DNA of 64,000 bases from Corallium rubrum (lineage: Eukaryota; Cnidaria; Anthozoa; Scleralcyonacea; Coralliidae): positions 3,350,112 through 3,414,111 of the forward strand of contig OZ036008.1 of NCBI GenBank assembly GCA_964035015.1. Reading direction: 5' to 3'. Below, in pieces: positions 1-10,917 of the stretch. The position numbers and the translations under genes are program-made. Position 1 is the first letter of the stretch, and every line of letters starts with the position of its first letter. Below the pieces are notes generated by a model. That model searched no databases and was not told the DNA's origin. It worked only from the letters and a program-made list of their open reading frames with translations.

Positions 1-189
1 AGAGCTACACTGTACATGTACGTTGATGTGACCCTATCCCCACGATAACTCAGGTGGTGGAATTAGCATTCACATACAGGCAAGGTAACTACAGCCCTAG
101 GGTCCAGAGTGCATTTTAGGTAGGTCACACTGACGATCTTCGGAAATATGTACCCAGCTGTTTGTATAGGTAATAGCATGGTTTCGAGT

Positions 190-320
190 GAAATTTGGAA
201 AAAACATGCACAAGTGAGTTTTTCAAAGACTATCAAAATTGCATGAGTCCGAAGGATGAGTGCTATTTGAGGTATTTGAAAAACTCACGAGTGTGTGTTT
301 TTTCCAAATTGCACGAGAAA
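190..320. repeat. Short foldback (inverted repeat)
   Basis: The arm near 190-225 (AAATTTGGAAAAAACATGCA, then a gtgagtttttcaaa run) is mirrored at 278-320 as tttgaaaaactcac ... ttttttccaaatt. The open reading frame across it is a by-product of the palindrome. The remainder of 1-949 shows only AT-rich sequence and a C-run near 810; I see no gene in it. Confidence 0.55.
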
Positions 321-953
321 TCATGCTATTACTTATTAATAATATACATGAAAAAATTTATCATAAAGAGAATCTTTCAAATCAAAATGCTTTGTTCAAA
401 TAACATACATGAAAAAAAAATTATCAGGAAGAGCTTTTTTTCTAGTAAAAAATGATTTTTGTGCAAATTTAAAAAATTACAAAATTTGCACTGTATTTCA
501 TTTTTCTGCACTGAATTACACTAAAATTGCACTCCTCTCAGCCAATCAGAATTGAGAAATTTTTTCATGTATATTATTAACATGGAAATATGCACCCTGG
601 CCTATCGCTCAAACCAAATTATCCATATCCCAAAGTTATCTCAGTCTCAAAGTTATCTTGGTCAAAATACCCCTCCCTGGGAAATATCAAGTGTTAAAAT
701 ATCATATATTAAGATCATTTTACATGTCAAAAATCCCATCTCTCAAGCTTGTCAAGAAAGTCAAATTTTCCTGTCTCAGGATATGTCAATGAGTCAATAT
801 CCTGTGGGTTGCCCCCCCCCCCGAAAAAAACCCAACCTGGGGCGTAACATTCATAGGTGGCATTAGGTGTATTAGAAAGAGTAAAGTATAAAGGGGTTGT
901 TTTTGGCTGGCTCAGGCAGGAATTGGTTATGGTAAACATGGAAATGTACTTAA

Positions 954-1325
954 GGTGCTAGTACACGATGTGATTTTTCTTGCAACTTGCAACAAATCAC
1001 TGAATGTTGCCAGTTGCATAAAAAAATCACACCGTATAACACCCCGTAGCAACTTGCGATTTTGTTATTTTTGCTGTGTTGCAAGTAAGTTGCAAGAAAA
1101 GTTGGATGGGTGCAACTTGCAACAAAAATCACAAGTTGCTGAACGTGTAATGCTGAACATGTAACACCTGCAAGAAAAGTTGGATGGGTGCAACTTGCAA
1201 CAAAAATCACAAGTTGCTGAACGTGTAATGCTGAACATGTAACACCCTTCCTGCAACTTGCAATTTTTTTTCCATGAGTAAATTTGTTGCAAGTTGCAAG
1301 AAAAATCACATCATGTAACAGCACC
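954..1325. mobile_element. TTAA-flanked MITE (piggyBac-like signature)
   Basis: TTAA occurs at 950-953 and 1326-1329. Between them lie inverted ends of about 45 bp that begin GGTGCT(A)GTACACGATG on the left and GGTGCTGTTACATGATG on the right, followed by TGATTTTTCTTGCAACTTGC. The interior holds two direct copies of a ~77 bp unit (about 1091-1168 and 1171-1246) containing gttggatgggtgcaacttgc. A TTAA target duplication is the hallmark of piggyBac-type and Kolobok-type elements. No transposase is visible, so this is a non-autonomous copy. Confidence 0.75.
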
Positions 1326-1851
1326 TTAACATCGAGATATTTCAGGGGATAGAAGTAACCTAAGGGGTGGACCATTAGAAAAGTGATGGGGGGGTGGGAC
1401 TTTTCTCGCGTACACGATATTTTTTTCAACTGCTTTGGCATTGCAGGAATTTTTTTTTGCCAGCAAACTATGTGCACGAATTTTTTTTCCATGAAACTCC
1501 GAAGTTTTCTTAATACAAAGCACAAGTAATAATATCAACTTAAATCTTAATGCGAAAAATTCAAATAGGTATTAATATTTGAATTTATTAAAAAAATTCA
1601 AAAAAAGAAAATACAACAACAGCCTATGCTGCAGACAACTATAAACACATGTTTATAGTTGTTCAAGGTGAGAGTTTCTTTGTATAATACAATTTCCACC
1701 TGTAGCTATTTATTACCTCAGTGAAATCTGTTGTTTTATAGAGATAACACAACCGATCAGCTTTGTTGCTGCAATTTATAATACCTTGTATGTGAACATT
1801 TGTTTAAATACAACTGAGATGTTAGCAATTTCTCAAAAAGTCTAAATCCGG

Positions 1852-1990
1852 CACAGGGACATAGCCAGGATTGTGAAAGGGGGGAGCCGAAATCAAAATA
1901 ATTTTAGGGGGGTCCGGGGGCATGCCCCCCGGGAAATTTTGAAATCGAGAGTCGCTGAAATGCCATTTCCTGGCTTTTGGAGGAAGATTT
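1852..1990 (+). repeat. Fragment of a hAT-like dispersed repeat
   Basis: The segment opens with a degraded CAGTGGCGTAGCCAGG-type terminus (acatagccaggatt), followed by ggggtccgggggcatgcccc and a block reading gaaatgccatttcctgg. Related blocks occur near 44050-44110, 45235-45330, 52265-52350 and 61775-61850, so this is one dispersed family. Confidence 0.5.
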
Positions 1991-2035
1991 GACAGATTCT
2001 AAATTTCTTTTCGTTCAAAGACCGGATTCCTCTTT

Positions 2036-2360
2036 CTTTGAGATCGCATGTCGTGTATAAATTTAAGTGTCAAAGCTGCGGAACCTTGTATGTGGGTGAA
2101 ACCACTCGACATCTGCACACACATGTTTCTGAACACATGGGAATTTCGGCCCTTACTGGCAAAAAACTCGGTAGTCCACCCCGTGGTAATATTCTTGCCC
2201 ATCATCATGGACGGGGCATCCTATTTCTTTTGATGATTTTAGTATTATTTCTTCCTGCTCTTTTGAATCTGAGCTTCTTTTACACGAAAGTCTTTTAATT
2301 AACAAACTTAAACCTCATCTCAACGGCAATATTGGATCAGCACCGCTCTACTTCTTTTAA
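2036..2360 (+). pseudogene. Penelope-like retroelement remnant, GIY-YIG endonuclease end
   Basis: Translation from 2038 gives a run typical of the C-terminal endonuclease of Penelope-like elements: VVYKFKCQSCGTLYVGET then RHLHTHVSEH, with the CxxC pair, the degenerate GIY-YIG (LYVGET) and the HxxxH/EH helix. The frame then shifts near 2190-2215. In another frame the tail resumes as ISFDDFSI ... LLLHESLLINKLKPHLN ... SAPLYFF with a stop at about 2360. The 3' flank holds ctgaagatg ... cgaaacgt, a motif common after such ORFs. It is frameshifted and truncated, so not functional. Family assignment is from remembered protein patterns. Confidence 0.65.
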
Positions 2361-3429
2361 TTTTCTCTTACCTCCTGACACATTCAGTGTTACCTCACCT
2401 CCTAACCTATAATTAGCTTGTAATATGTATTTTTAGTTCTTTATTTTTATTGGTCTATATGTATGTAATTAGAATTCTGCTTATTGTATATCCTGTAAAT
2501 TAATATCTTGTAATCATTATCTCTGAAGATGTTGTAGCATAAACAACGAAACGTTAGATTATTAAATATTATGTTTTTTATGTCCTTTTATTCATGGCTT
2601 TTATTCGTGTTTTGCGCTGGGCACTTATATTTATAATAAGATTAGGTTTAAAAAACGTCAAATAAAATACTCAAAACACACAAACATCACATAGATACTC
2701 AAAATGCATACACTCATTGGATTGAATACACTGTTTACAGTTTATTTCCTGACATAATTCATATTGCATCAGTTTTGTAGTTACATGTCTGTTGTTTTAT
2801 ATCAAAACAGGGGGAGCTGTGGCTCCCCCGGCTGAACATATAGTTTCAAATATTTTTGTTGATATTGTAAAGGCTCTCTATATATAGTTTTATAGTTTGA
2901 TTGTTCTCATGTTGATATGAAGAAAAAGACCAACAGACAACATATTTTCTGTTCTTTAAATAATTAAATTCCTTGTACAATTACTTTTGAAAAGTTGTTA
3001 GAAAAACTATTATATATTGGCAAAAAGGCAAAGATCTCTGATTTTCCTCTGACCTTGGCCTAACCCAAGGCCTAGCCCAATACCAGACTTAAACACATAT
3101 TTAAATATTCCTTGCCCTATTCTTGACTTGCGACATTCCCTTGAGAATTAAATGACAATTGATTTGAAGGTACCAACATGCATGGCATATATAGCGTTCT
3201 ATAGAAGATAATGAGATTCTTTTGTTGAAATGGGACCAACATGGCCGATTGCAAGTCAAGAATATCTGTAATACTATTTTTTAATACTATTTTTCATTGC
3301 ACTCTGCAGGAATTTTTTTTTCTCGAATCTGATCATGCAGGAATATTTTTTTTTAATTAATTTCCTTGCACGAATTCCCCCCCCCCCCCCCCCCACCCCC
3401 CATCATTTTTCTAATGGTCTGCCCCTTAC

Positions 3430-3930
3430 CCAATGCAATCAATTCTATAAAGATAAACATGATTATAAATAAGTACATTCAGTAAAGTACTTGTATAAAT
3501 AGAACCATAAGAACCCTAGTTAATATATCGAGTATCGACACTATATTTCAATATATCGTCACGCCATGGCCCTTAGTGCCAAAGATCGCATCAAAAAACA
3601 TCAATACTTTAGTCATGCCATAAATCAGGTTTATGAAACTGATATCGAAAGGGCGTCAATAGAACAGAACGTTGGCTATTTATACACTTTAATACCTCTT
3701 CTCTCCGGCCCTCAGTATTTTGTTAACGATGTCAAAATTGGTCAATTCAGATTCCAGAGGCTTATAATGGCCACAGTTGTACATCTGAAATGAATGAAAA
3801 TGAAATCGACATAATAACCACCGCAAAAACGGCTATTAAAGATACGTACAATAGTAAACAAAGAACCACTCTGACAAGTTGTGACTTGTCGGCTGTGGCC
3901 AAATTCTAGCACGCGAGATTTCATATTTAC
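3430..3930. other. Sequence without a recognised gene
   Basis: A 75-codon open frame at 3566-3793 (plus) begins MALSAKDRIKK but matches no family I recognise and has no visible splice partner. On the minus strand this segment would be the first intron of the APPBP2-like gene. No further exon of that gene could be identified between 1 and 3930. Confidence 0.4.
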
Positions 3931-4053
3931 CTCTCTATAAACGTCACACTGTAATCCAACGGGTAAAAGCTTGATATCCGAGATCAATTGTGAGTGATTT
4001 TTAACGACGGCATTTAAAGAAATGCTAAATAAAAGCCCGGGAGAGGCCATCAT
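3931..4053 (-). CDS. Probable first coding exon of an APPBP2-like protein
   Basis: Forty-one codons run from a double ATG (4053-4051 and 4050-4048, minus) to a consensus donor AGAGAG|gtaaat, the exon ending at 3931. The peptide contains LNAVVKN, then SDIKLLPVGLQCDVYRE. This parallels the N-terminus of amyloid protein-binding protein 2, where AISAVVDN is followed by a DI-SLP--IQFDVYYK stretch. APPBP2 is a TPR-containing substrate receptor of CUL2 ubiquitin ligases. Length, phase 0 donor and order of conserved positions fit, but only one exon is visible and no downstream exon was found to the left. It is head-to-head with MND1 across 180 bp. The alternative is another gene with a similar N-terminal helix, or a chance frame. 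Confidence 0.45.
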
Positions 4054-4233
4054 TCTGAAGATTGAAGGTTCTGATATTCCTTGTATTTCTGACGTCACTA
4101 ATTAAAGCCTCGATGCGACTGCGTTTCCGCGTGTCAGCGGTAATTACGGAAATAATATGCGCCAAACTTCAGACAAAATGGCGGGAAATATTTAAAGTTG
4201 ATATATTTTATTGTACTTGGTTATATTATCAAT
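4054..4233. promoter_or_regulatory. Bidirectional promoter, APPBP2-like / MND1
   Basis: This 180 bp lies between the two inferred start codons. It carries a perfect CRE palindrome TGACGTCA at 4090-4097 and two E2F-type sites, gcgccaaa at 4159-4166 (TTTGGCGC on minus) and ggcgggaaa at 4180-4188. No TATA box is placed convincingly for either gene. Sites were read by eye; factor binding is inferred. E2F-type sites would suit a replication- or meiosis-linked gene. Confidence 0.5.
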
Positions 4234-7200
4234 ATGGTATAGTAAAGGAGTGTTTTTTTTGAGTTTATAGAAGTTGTGTCTAATTGTTTATATTTTATAG
4301 TATATTACTGAGCTTATTATTCATATAATTTTCCTCTGTTGTTAATGTTGTTTATAAAAGAAGATGAATATATTAAAATATTTAAATAATGTATATACTG
4401 TAAAACTAAGATGTCAGTGCATTTTTTTACAGTCAAAGAAGCGAGGTCTTAGTGTTGAAGAGAAGAGGAAACGTATGATGGAGATGTTTTATGAAAAGGT
4501 ATATATAAATAATAAATAATTAAATTATTGTTTGTAATAATAATAATGAAAAATAATAAAATAAATAAGAATAATTATAGTAATTATATATAAGTAATAA
4601 CATGACTTGAGGGAAATTAGTGATTAAGTTTCCTGTAGCTGAGGGAAGGTTTGTGAAAGTCCAAGGGCCACAGGCCCAAGGACTTTTACAAATCTTCCCG
4701 AGGCAAAGGGGAAATTTAATCGCTAATTTCCCGAAAAGTCATGTTATTAATTTGTAATATATTTATGATCGCCGAGGAAAACTTTGAGAATCTTACCGAA
4801 AGGAAATTTACACGGTTGATCAGAGAAGTTGCATCTAATTTTCCCATGCATGTTGATGAGGGAAAATATATGCAAGTGGGAAATTTAGAAGAAGACAAAG
4901 GATTTCTTTGTCTTCTAATTTTCCCTCATCGACATGCATGGGAAAATTAGAAGACAAAGGAAAAATTTTCCTCTTGCATAAGCAATGAGGAAAATACGAG
5001 GTTTACATTCCCTCGGAGAACAAAAGAATCCGAGGTGATCATGGTATTATAATAATAAACAAATAATAAAAATTAAACTATAATCATATTAATAATAATA
5101 ATAATTAATAATAATAATAATAATTAATAATAATAATTAATAAATAATAATTAATAAATAATAATAATAATTAAATAACAATTATAATAATAAACAATGA
5201 GGATGAAAAAAATCAAGAAGTCCACACATAAAAATGCACAAGCTGTTAATGCCCACAAACAAGTTGTTACAAAGCTGTTCAACAGGCTATCACTGAGATG
5301 TGTTTGCACTGGTTGTCCCAGTTTGTTAATATGTGACAACCTGTTACGGACAATGTCTGTAACAGGTTGTTGACAACTTGTAACAAGGTCGATGACTCCA
5401 ACAGAATACTAACAAGTTGTTCCAACAGCCTGTTACTGCTCTAAAAATTTAATGCTTCTTGTGCATTGAATTGTCACCAATTGATTGAAGGTTTTGTCTC
5501 TTGATCTGAGAATGGGAATGTCCACCACTGATCGCCATTGCAACAATAGTCAAATTGTTATCAATATTCAGCCATTAATTTAAGCCTCTTATTTTATGTA
5601 TTATAGAAAGACTTTTTCCAACTCAAGGAGATTGAGAAAATTGCATCCAAAGAGAAAGGCATTAGTGAGTATATAGAACAATTGAGTAAGAAGACACTTG
5701 TGAAGGACTCAAGGAAGGCTAACTAGTGTAGAATCCATAGGCATAGCAGGTGGGAAAATACAGGCACTTTCTGCTAGGAATTTTGGGGAAAATTTTGACA
5801 TGTATTGCTGTGAAATGTTCAAGAAAAGACTTAAAAATCAATACTTATAACCATAATTTTTGGGGCAAAAATCTCTGCTCCAGAATTATTTTATTTTTGG
5901 TACCACCCTGAATCTGCTGAACAATGATAAAATATTTGTTAGATGCCATGTCTGTGAAAGAGATTTTACAAAGCCTTGTCGATGATGATATGGTTGACTC
6001 AGAGAGGATTGGAACATCAAATTATTTTTGGGCTTTTCCCAGCAAAGCTATAAACATAGTAAGTTTAAATTCTTGAGTGCCTTTCATTATACTAACTGTA
6101 TTGCTGGGTTTTTCTTCCTAAAAGTCTTTAAAATCTTAAATTATCAAGAAAAAAATCAAGCTTCAAGATTTAAAGGAAAAAATTGAGAGTTGTAAAGAGA
6201 AGAAAACCAAATTAGAAAAAGACATTAAAGAGGCCAAAGGCTCCAGAAAAGACACTGTGAGTGATGATGAAGATGATATTAATGATGATTATGATGATGA
6301 TGTTGATGATGATGATGATTATGATTATGTTGTTGATGATGATTCATGATGAATGGTATTGATGATGATGTTGATGTTGATTATGTGGTTGATGATGATG
6401 ATAATGATGCTAATGATTATGTTGCTAATGATTATGGTGATGATGATGTTGATGATGATGATTATGATTATGTTGTTGATGATGATTCATGATGAATGAT
6501 ATTGATGATGTTGATGTTGATTATGTGGTTGATGATGATGCTAATGATTATGATGCTAATGATTATGATGATGATTATGATTATGTTGTTGACGATGATT
6601 CATGATGAATGATATTGATGATGATGATGATGATGTTGATGTTGATTATATGTGGTTGATGATGATGATAATGATGCTAATGATTATGATGATATTGATG
6701 ATCATGATGATATTGATGATATTAATGATATCGATGATGATGTTGATGATGAGGATTATGTTGTTGATGATGTAGATGATAATTACGATGATGTTGATAT
6801 TGATGATCATGATATTGATGATGATGATGTTGATGAGGATGATGTTGATGATGATGATGATGATGATGATGATGTTGATGATGTTGACGATGATGATGAT
6901 GTTGACGATGATGATGATGATGTTGATGATGATGTTGATGATGATGTTGATGATGATGATGATGATGATGATGTTGATGATGTTGATGATGATGATGTTG
7001 ATGATGTTGATGATGATGTTGATGATGATGTTGATGATGATGTTGATGATGATGTTGATGATGATGATGATGAAGATGATGATGATGATGATGATGATAT
7101 TGATGATGAATAGAATATGCATGATGGTGAATGATATTGTTGTTGATGATATTGATGATGATGATGATAATGATACTGATAATAATGATTATGATGATAA

Positions 7201-9354
7201 ATGATGGTGATATTGATGATATTGATGATTGTGTATTTGTGTTGTTGTTGATGATGTTGATGATGATGTTGATGATGATGTTGATGATGATGTTGATGAT
7301 GATGATGTTGATGATGAATAGAATATGCATGATGGTGAATGATATTGTTGTTGATGATATTGATGATGATGATAATGATACTGATAATAATGATTATGAT
7401 GATGAATGATATTGATGATTGTGTATTTGTGTTGTTGATGATGATGATGAAGAAGATGGTATTGGTGATGATGAATGATGATATGATCATGATATTGATA
7501 CTGTAATGGTATTCATGATGATGATAAAGTCTCTCTATGTCTCTTTAATCTCTATATTATAATTATAACTCCATATTTTATGATTCTTTACAGGTATGTA
7601 AATATACATATAAATTATAAAGTCTACTAGCTGTAATCAAAATTTTAAATTATTCCGATTGTTTGTATGTTTTGGGTCACATTCAGGGCCACTGAGAGAA
7701 ATTTTGGGCCCCTGGCCAAAAAATATTTGAGCCCCTACCCCCTTCATGTTTGTCGTATTTTATCAAACTATAAAAAGAACCCATGGTTATTACCGTACTG
7801 AATTGAAAATTAAGCTATCGAGGGCCCCATGGTGGTAATAACAAAGCCATAAAAAGCCCAATGACATTAAAAAAGCCGTACAAGATCCACCATGACAATG
7901 ACAATGACAAATCCATTAGGGACCGGCAATGCAATTTATAACATAGCTTTGATATTGGCTGTCGTGCGTGCTCCATAACTCGATGGGGCACGGTAAAAAA
8001 GAGCGGGGAAAAATTTCAAAACAAAAACTGAGTTTTAGCTTGACTTTTTATGTCCTTTTATATTATCAAAATACCGAGTCATTTCATTTTATTGAGTAAT
8101 AAAGAACAACGACCCAGAAGACATAAACTTGGTCTGGGTAACCGAGTTTAAACTGTCCTTTTGGTTGGATTTTAGTGAACAAAAAAGACTTGGCTACGAA
8201 AGTAGAAAAACACAACAACCATAATGATTCGCCGACTTGTGAAAGGATTTAAAGCTATGTTATAAAAGAAATGGCTCATGGTTTAGTTACGCCTCGACCA
8301 ACTCTTACGATTTTTTCGTGCTCTCCCAATTTCCCGCGTGCATCCATTTAACAATTAGACAACGAGTCCGAGTTGTCTATGAGCGAATAGTCAACGAAGG
8401 CGAAGCCTGAGTTGACTATTCGCGCATAGACAACGAGGACGAGTTGTCTAATTGTTTTAGTATATACCCTGTACCTATTCTAAAAAATACAGTTTTTCTA
8501 GTGCAAACTGACGAAAATGTTGTGTTATTTAACCACTCGTGAGCGGCAAGTAAAAGCAGATTTAATTAATAAAATACGGTTTAATTGTATTTCGTTCCTT
8601 ACCATTAAAAATCTTCATGCCATATTTTGTGGTGTTTTTAGTTTTCTCAGGGATAGAATTTTCTATCAAACTCTCAAAAAATTCCTCCGAAACGTCTGCA
8701 AAACGAGAGTTTACTGCCATAATTTTTCAGGTTTGTTTTCATTTTTCTCAAACGTTGTCCATCACGAATAGACAACGGTTGAGTAGCCAATCAAGATGCA
8801 GGATTTGTAATAGACGATGGTTGGGTGTATACTAAAACTCGATGGAGCACGCTGAACCACGAGCCATTTCTTAATCATTAATGATCTATACTAAAACTTC
8901 AGTTGTTGATTATTATAGAACTGAATTTATTGTTTATTAACAGTTCAGTTCAACGTATTTCTTTGCTTTGTTTCGTTAAGAATGGTCCCCTCTTGACCAT
9001 GGCCCCCTGGTTAATGACCAAGGCTGACCCCCCTTCTCATCAGGCCTGGTCACATTAAACAAACTTTAATTTTTGTTCAAATTTTAGAATGAACGAACAG
9101 AACTGCTTAAGAATTTAGCAGAAAAAGAGAACCTTTGCCAACAACTAACTGAAGAACTAGATCGCTACAAAGAATGTGATCCTGAAGTACTGGAAAAAAT
9201 GGCGCAGGAGACAAAGATGGCCCACGAAGCGGCCAATCGCTGGACAGATAATGTTTTCACCATTAAATCTTGGTGCACCAAGAAGTTTGGAGTGGAGGAA
9301 AAAACAATCGACAAGAACTTTGGGATACCCGAAGACTTTGATTACATTGACTAA
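4234..9354 (+). CDS. MND1: Meiotic nuclear division protein 1 (MND1)
   Basis: MND1 pairs with HOP2/PSMC3IP. The complex stabilises RAD51 and DMC1 filaments and promotes strand invasion during meiotic recombination in the nucleus. Exons: 4234-4236 (ATG only, inferred), 4433-4498, 5607-5664, 5943-6058, 6149-6256, 9088-9354 (stop TAA 9352-9354). They join in phase to 205 codons, the same length as human MND1. Recognisable segments are [11 protein letters not shown] at the N-terminus, the winged-helix part ([31 protein letters not shown] at about residues 45-75), a Lys/Glu-rich coiled coil (about 80-145), and the conserved C-terminus [16 protein letters not shown] ... [12 protein letters not shown] phase-0 acceptor directly before TCA forces a start exon ending in ATG; the best candidate is ATG|gtatag at 4234, a weak donor. 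Intron 5 (6257-9087) holds a large GAT repeat. A foldback element begins 48 bp after the stop. Confidence 0.94.
4595..4748. repeat. Foldback in MND1 intron 1/2 region
   Basis: The arms taataacatgacttgaggga (from 4595) and tcccgaaaagtcatgttatta (to about 4748) mirror each other, with an inner mirrored pair gtccaagggcc / ggcccaaggac. A second, smaller inverted pair, aattttcccatgcatg / catgcatgggaaaatt, spans about 4838-4960. Both lie inside the MND1 intron. Confidence 0.6.
5040..5205. repeat. AAT-rich microsatellite
   Basis: Imperfect AAT/AATT trinucleotide tract inside the intron between MND1 exons 2 and 3. Confidence 0.7.
5218..5440. repeat. Cluster of short palindromes, acaacttgtt type
   Basis: Repeated palindromic words (acaagttgttac, gctgttcaacagg, gtaacaggttgttgacaac) resemble the interior of the TA-flanked MITEs at 19747-20222 and 33392-33759. 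No TACACGCG termini are present, so this may be a decayed relative. Confidence 0.4.
6259..7540. repeat. GAT/ATC trinucleotide block in MND1 intron 5
   Basis: About 1.25 kb of GAT with interspersed GTT, ATT and TAT triplets. It contains higher-order repeats of about 130 and 190 bp (for example gattcatgatgaatgatatt, and atagaatatgcatgatggtg at about 7110 and 7319). Long Asp-, Met-, Ile- or His-rich frames on both strands are products of the repeat, not genes. The block starts immediately after the exon 5 donor. Confidence 0.93.
7545..9087. other. Remainder of MND1 intron 5
   Basis: No exon is visible. It holds a palindrome at 8351-8456 (acaattagacaacgag / ctcgttgtctaattgt arms with nested gcgaatagtcaac / gttgactattcgc) and scattered copies of an actcgatggagcac motif (7979, 8839) also seen near 38010-38270. 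Confidence 0.5.
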
Positions 9355-9401
9355 ATTTTGATTTTTTCGACTTACTTTGTAAAATAATGATCTGTTTTAT
9401 G

Positions 9402-9886
9402 TTAAAGTGCCTATGAAGCGAAAATTATTATTGTCTTAAATGAAAGAACTCTTAAAATTACAACGTAACATCTTTTGCAGATCTTCGTTTCCGTGCTTCG
9501 TTGTTGAGATATTTCAGTTTCTTTGATATGCAAATTAAACACTTTGACATCACACGTGTATAATGAGTTATCGGAGAAAGTTCTATATCTTTGCTATTAT
9601 CAAACGAAACGTTAACCACACCGAAGCCGATCCTGTGCGTCTATTTCGCATACAGCATCAGACATACAGATTTTTAATTGATTTCGTTTGATAATAGCAA
9701 AGATACCAAACCTTCTCTGATAACTCATTATACACGTGTGACGTCAAAGTGTTTAATTTGCATATAAAAAAAGTTGAAATATCTCAACGAGGCACGGAAA
9801 GGAAGATCTGCAAAAGATGTTACTTTGTCGTTTTGAGAGTTCGTTCATTTAAGACAATAATAATTTTCGCTTCATGGGCACTTTAA
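9402..9886. mobile_element. TTAA-ended long foldback element (AGTGCC family), copy 1
   Basis: The element runs from TTAAAGTGCCTATGAAGCG to its mirror cttcatgggcactttaa. Arms of about 200 bp include agaactcttaaaa, tttgcagatcttcg, tgatatgcaaattaaacac and cacacgtgtataatgagtta. The TTAA at each end is either target duplication or conserved terminus. The family recurs at 17399, 29105, 35485, 60099 and 62612. It begins 48 bp after the MND1 stop and so probably lies in the transcript's 3' end. Confidence 0.8.
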
Positions 9887-9979
9887 TTGAATGAATTAAA
9901 CGCAAAATAAACTTTTTGGTCAAGTTAGAGTTGATAAAGAAATAGACTTGCGAAATTTGGGTTAGCGGAATGTAGCTGG

Positions 9980-10400
9980 CTTTTTTATCTTTCAACTCTT
10001 TTTTACCTTTTAATTTTTTTTCTTTCAACTTTTTATTTTTAACTTTCAACATTTTATTTTTGGGTTTTAGCTTTTTATTTTTAACGTTTAACTTTTTATT
10101 TTTATAATTTAACCGTTTCTATTTTTAACACTTTATAGTTACTTTTTATTTTTTATATCTTTTAACTTCTTATTTTCAACTTTCAACATCTTATTTCTGC
10201 GTTTTAACTTTATATTTTCAACTTCTGACTTTTCTTTTTAACTTTTTTCTTTTTGACTTAATTTTAACGTTTTTACGTTTGAACTTTTCATTTTTATAAA
10301 AATTTAAAAAGTAAATAGTTAAAAATAAGTTAAATGTTGAAAATAAAAAGTTAAAAATAAAAAGTTAAAAATTAAATATAAAGTTAAAACATAAAAAAGA
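9980..10400. repeat. T/A-rich degenerate repeat (ttttaactttttattt)
   Basis: Imperfect repetition of ttaactttttatttt switches to the complementary phase (aaaagttaaaaataaaaagt) after about 10300, giving an inverted layout. No gene is present. Confidence 0.65.
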
Positions 10401-10449
10401 AAAGTTGATGTGAGCCTCCTGAACTTCCATAGGAATGATGGAAGGAAAA

Positions 10450-10608
10450 ACAAACAAACAGACAAACAAACAAACAAACAAACAAAACAAGCAAACAAAC
10501 AAACAAACAAAACAAGCAAACAAACAAAACAAGCAAGCAAACAAACAAACAAACAAACAAACAAACAAACAAACAAACAAACAAACAAACAAACAAACAA
10601 ACAAACAA
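10450..10608. repeat. CAAA tetranucleotide array 1
   Basis: Near-perfect (CAAA)n with a few aagc and gaca interruptions. The Cys-Leu-Phe-Val frames on the minus strand and Lys-Gln-Thr-Asn frames on the plus strand are repeat translations. The following 10609-10917 is unique sequence with no recognised feature. Confidence 0.97.
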
Positions 10609-10917
10609 CTAGAGGTGAAAATATAACCCCACCAGCGAGTTATTAGTGATAGAGTGAGTCAGATGTTTCAATTTTAAAAGGAATTAAGGAAAACGAGTCA
10701 TCCCGCTAACCAAGCTAGCTCACGATAAAGTGCTCGATTGTACAGCTCGTACTCTGAATTATGCAAAATTGTTTGCATTAGAAAGGGATATAATAAGGAT
10801 CTACACGGAGAATCTGGGGGTCACGGATTTGTACGTATTTAATTCTTATGCTAATCTTAACCAAACTCAACCAAAATTTAATTGGTTGGTCCTTGGTCTA
10901 TGATCAAACTTTCGTGA

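Larger units (their letters stand above)
1360..3429. mobile_element. 2.07 kb element with ~35 bp inverted ends, family unknown
   Basis: The left end (TAAGGGGTGGACCATTAGAA from 1361, continuing into aagtgatggggg) is mirrored at 3388-3428 (catcatttttctaatggtct, gcccctta). Subterminal parts also mirror each other: tgcaggaattttttttt and gcacgaattt motifs. No convincing target duplication was found. The interior is composite, with a hAT-like fragment near 1855-1990 and a Penelope-like endonuclease remnant at 2036-2360. Confidence 0.55.

Noticed and set aside
2520..2560. Hammerhead ribozyme in the Penelope-like 3' flank (ctgaagatg ... cgaaac)
   Set aside because: The CTGATGA core is absent and stems I and III could not be drawn; only the general ctgaag...gaaacg motif is present.
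3566..3793. Protein-like frame MALSAKDRIKK...
   Set aside because: No recognisable family, no splice partner, length within chance for this region.
6646..7490. Long Asp-, Met-, Ile- and His-rich open frames on both strands
   Set aside because: By-products of the GAT/ATC repeat inside MND1 intron 5.
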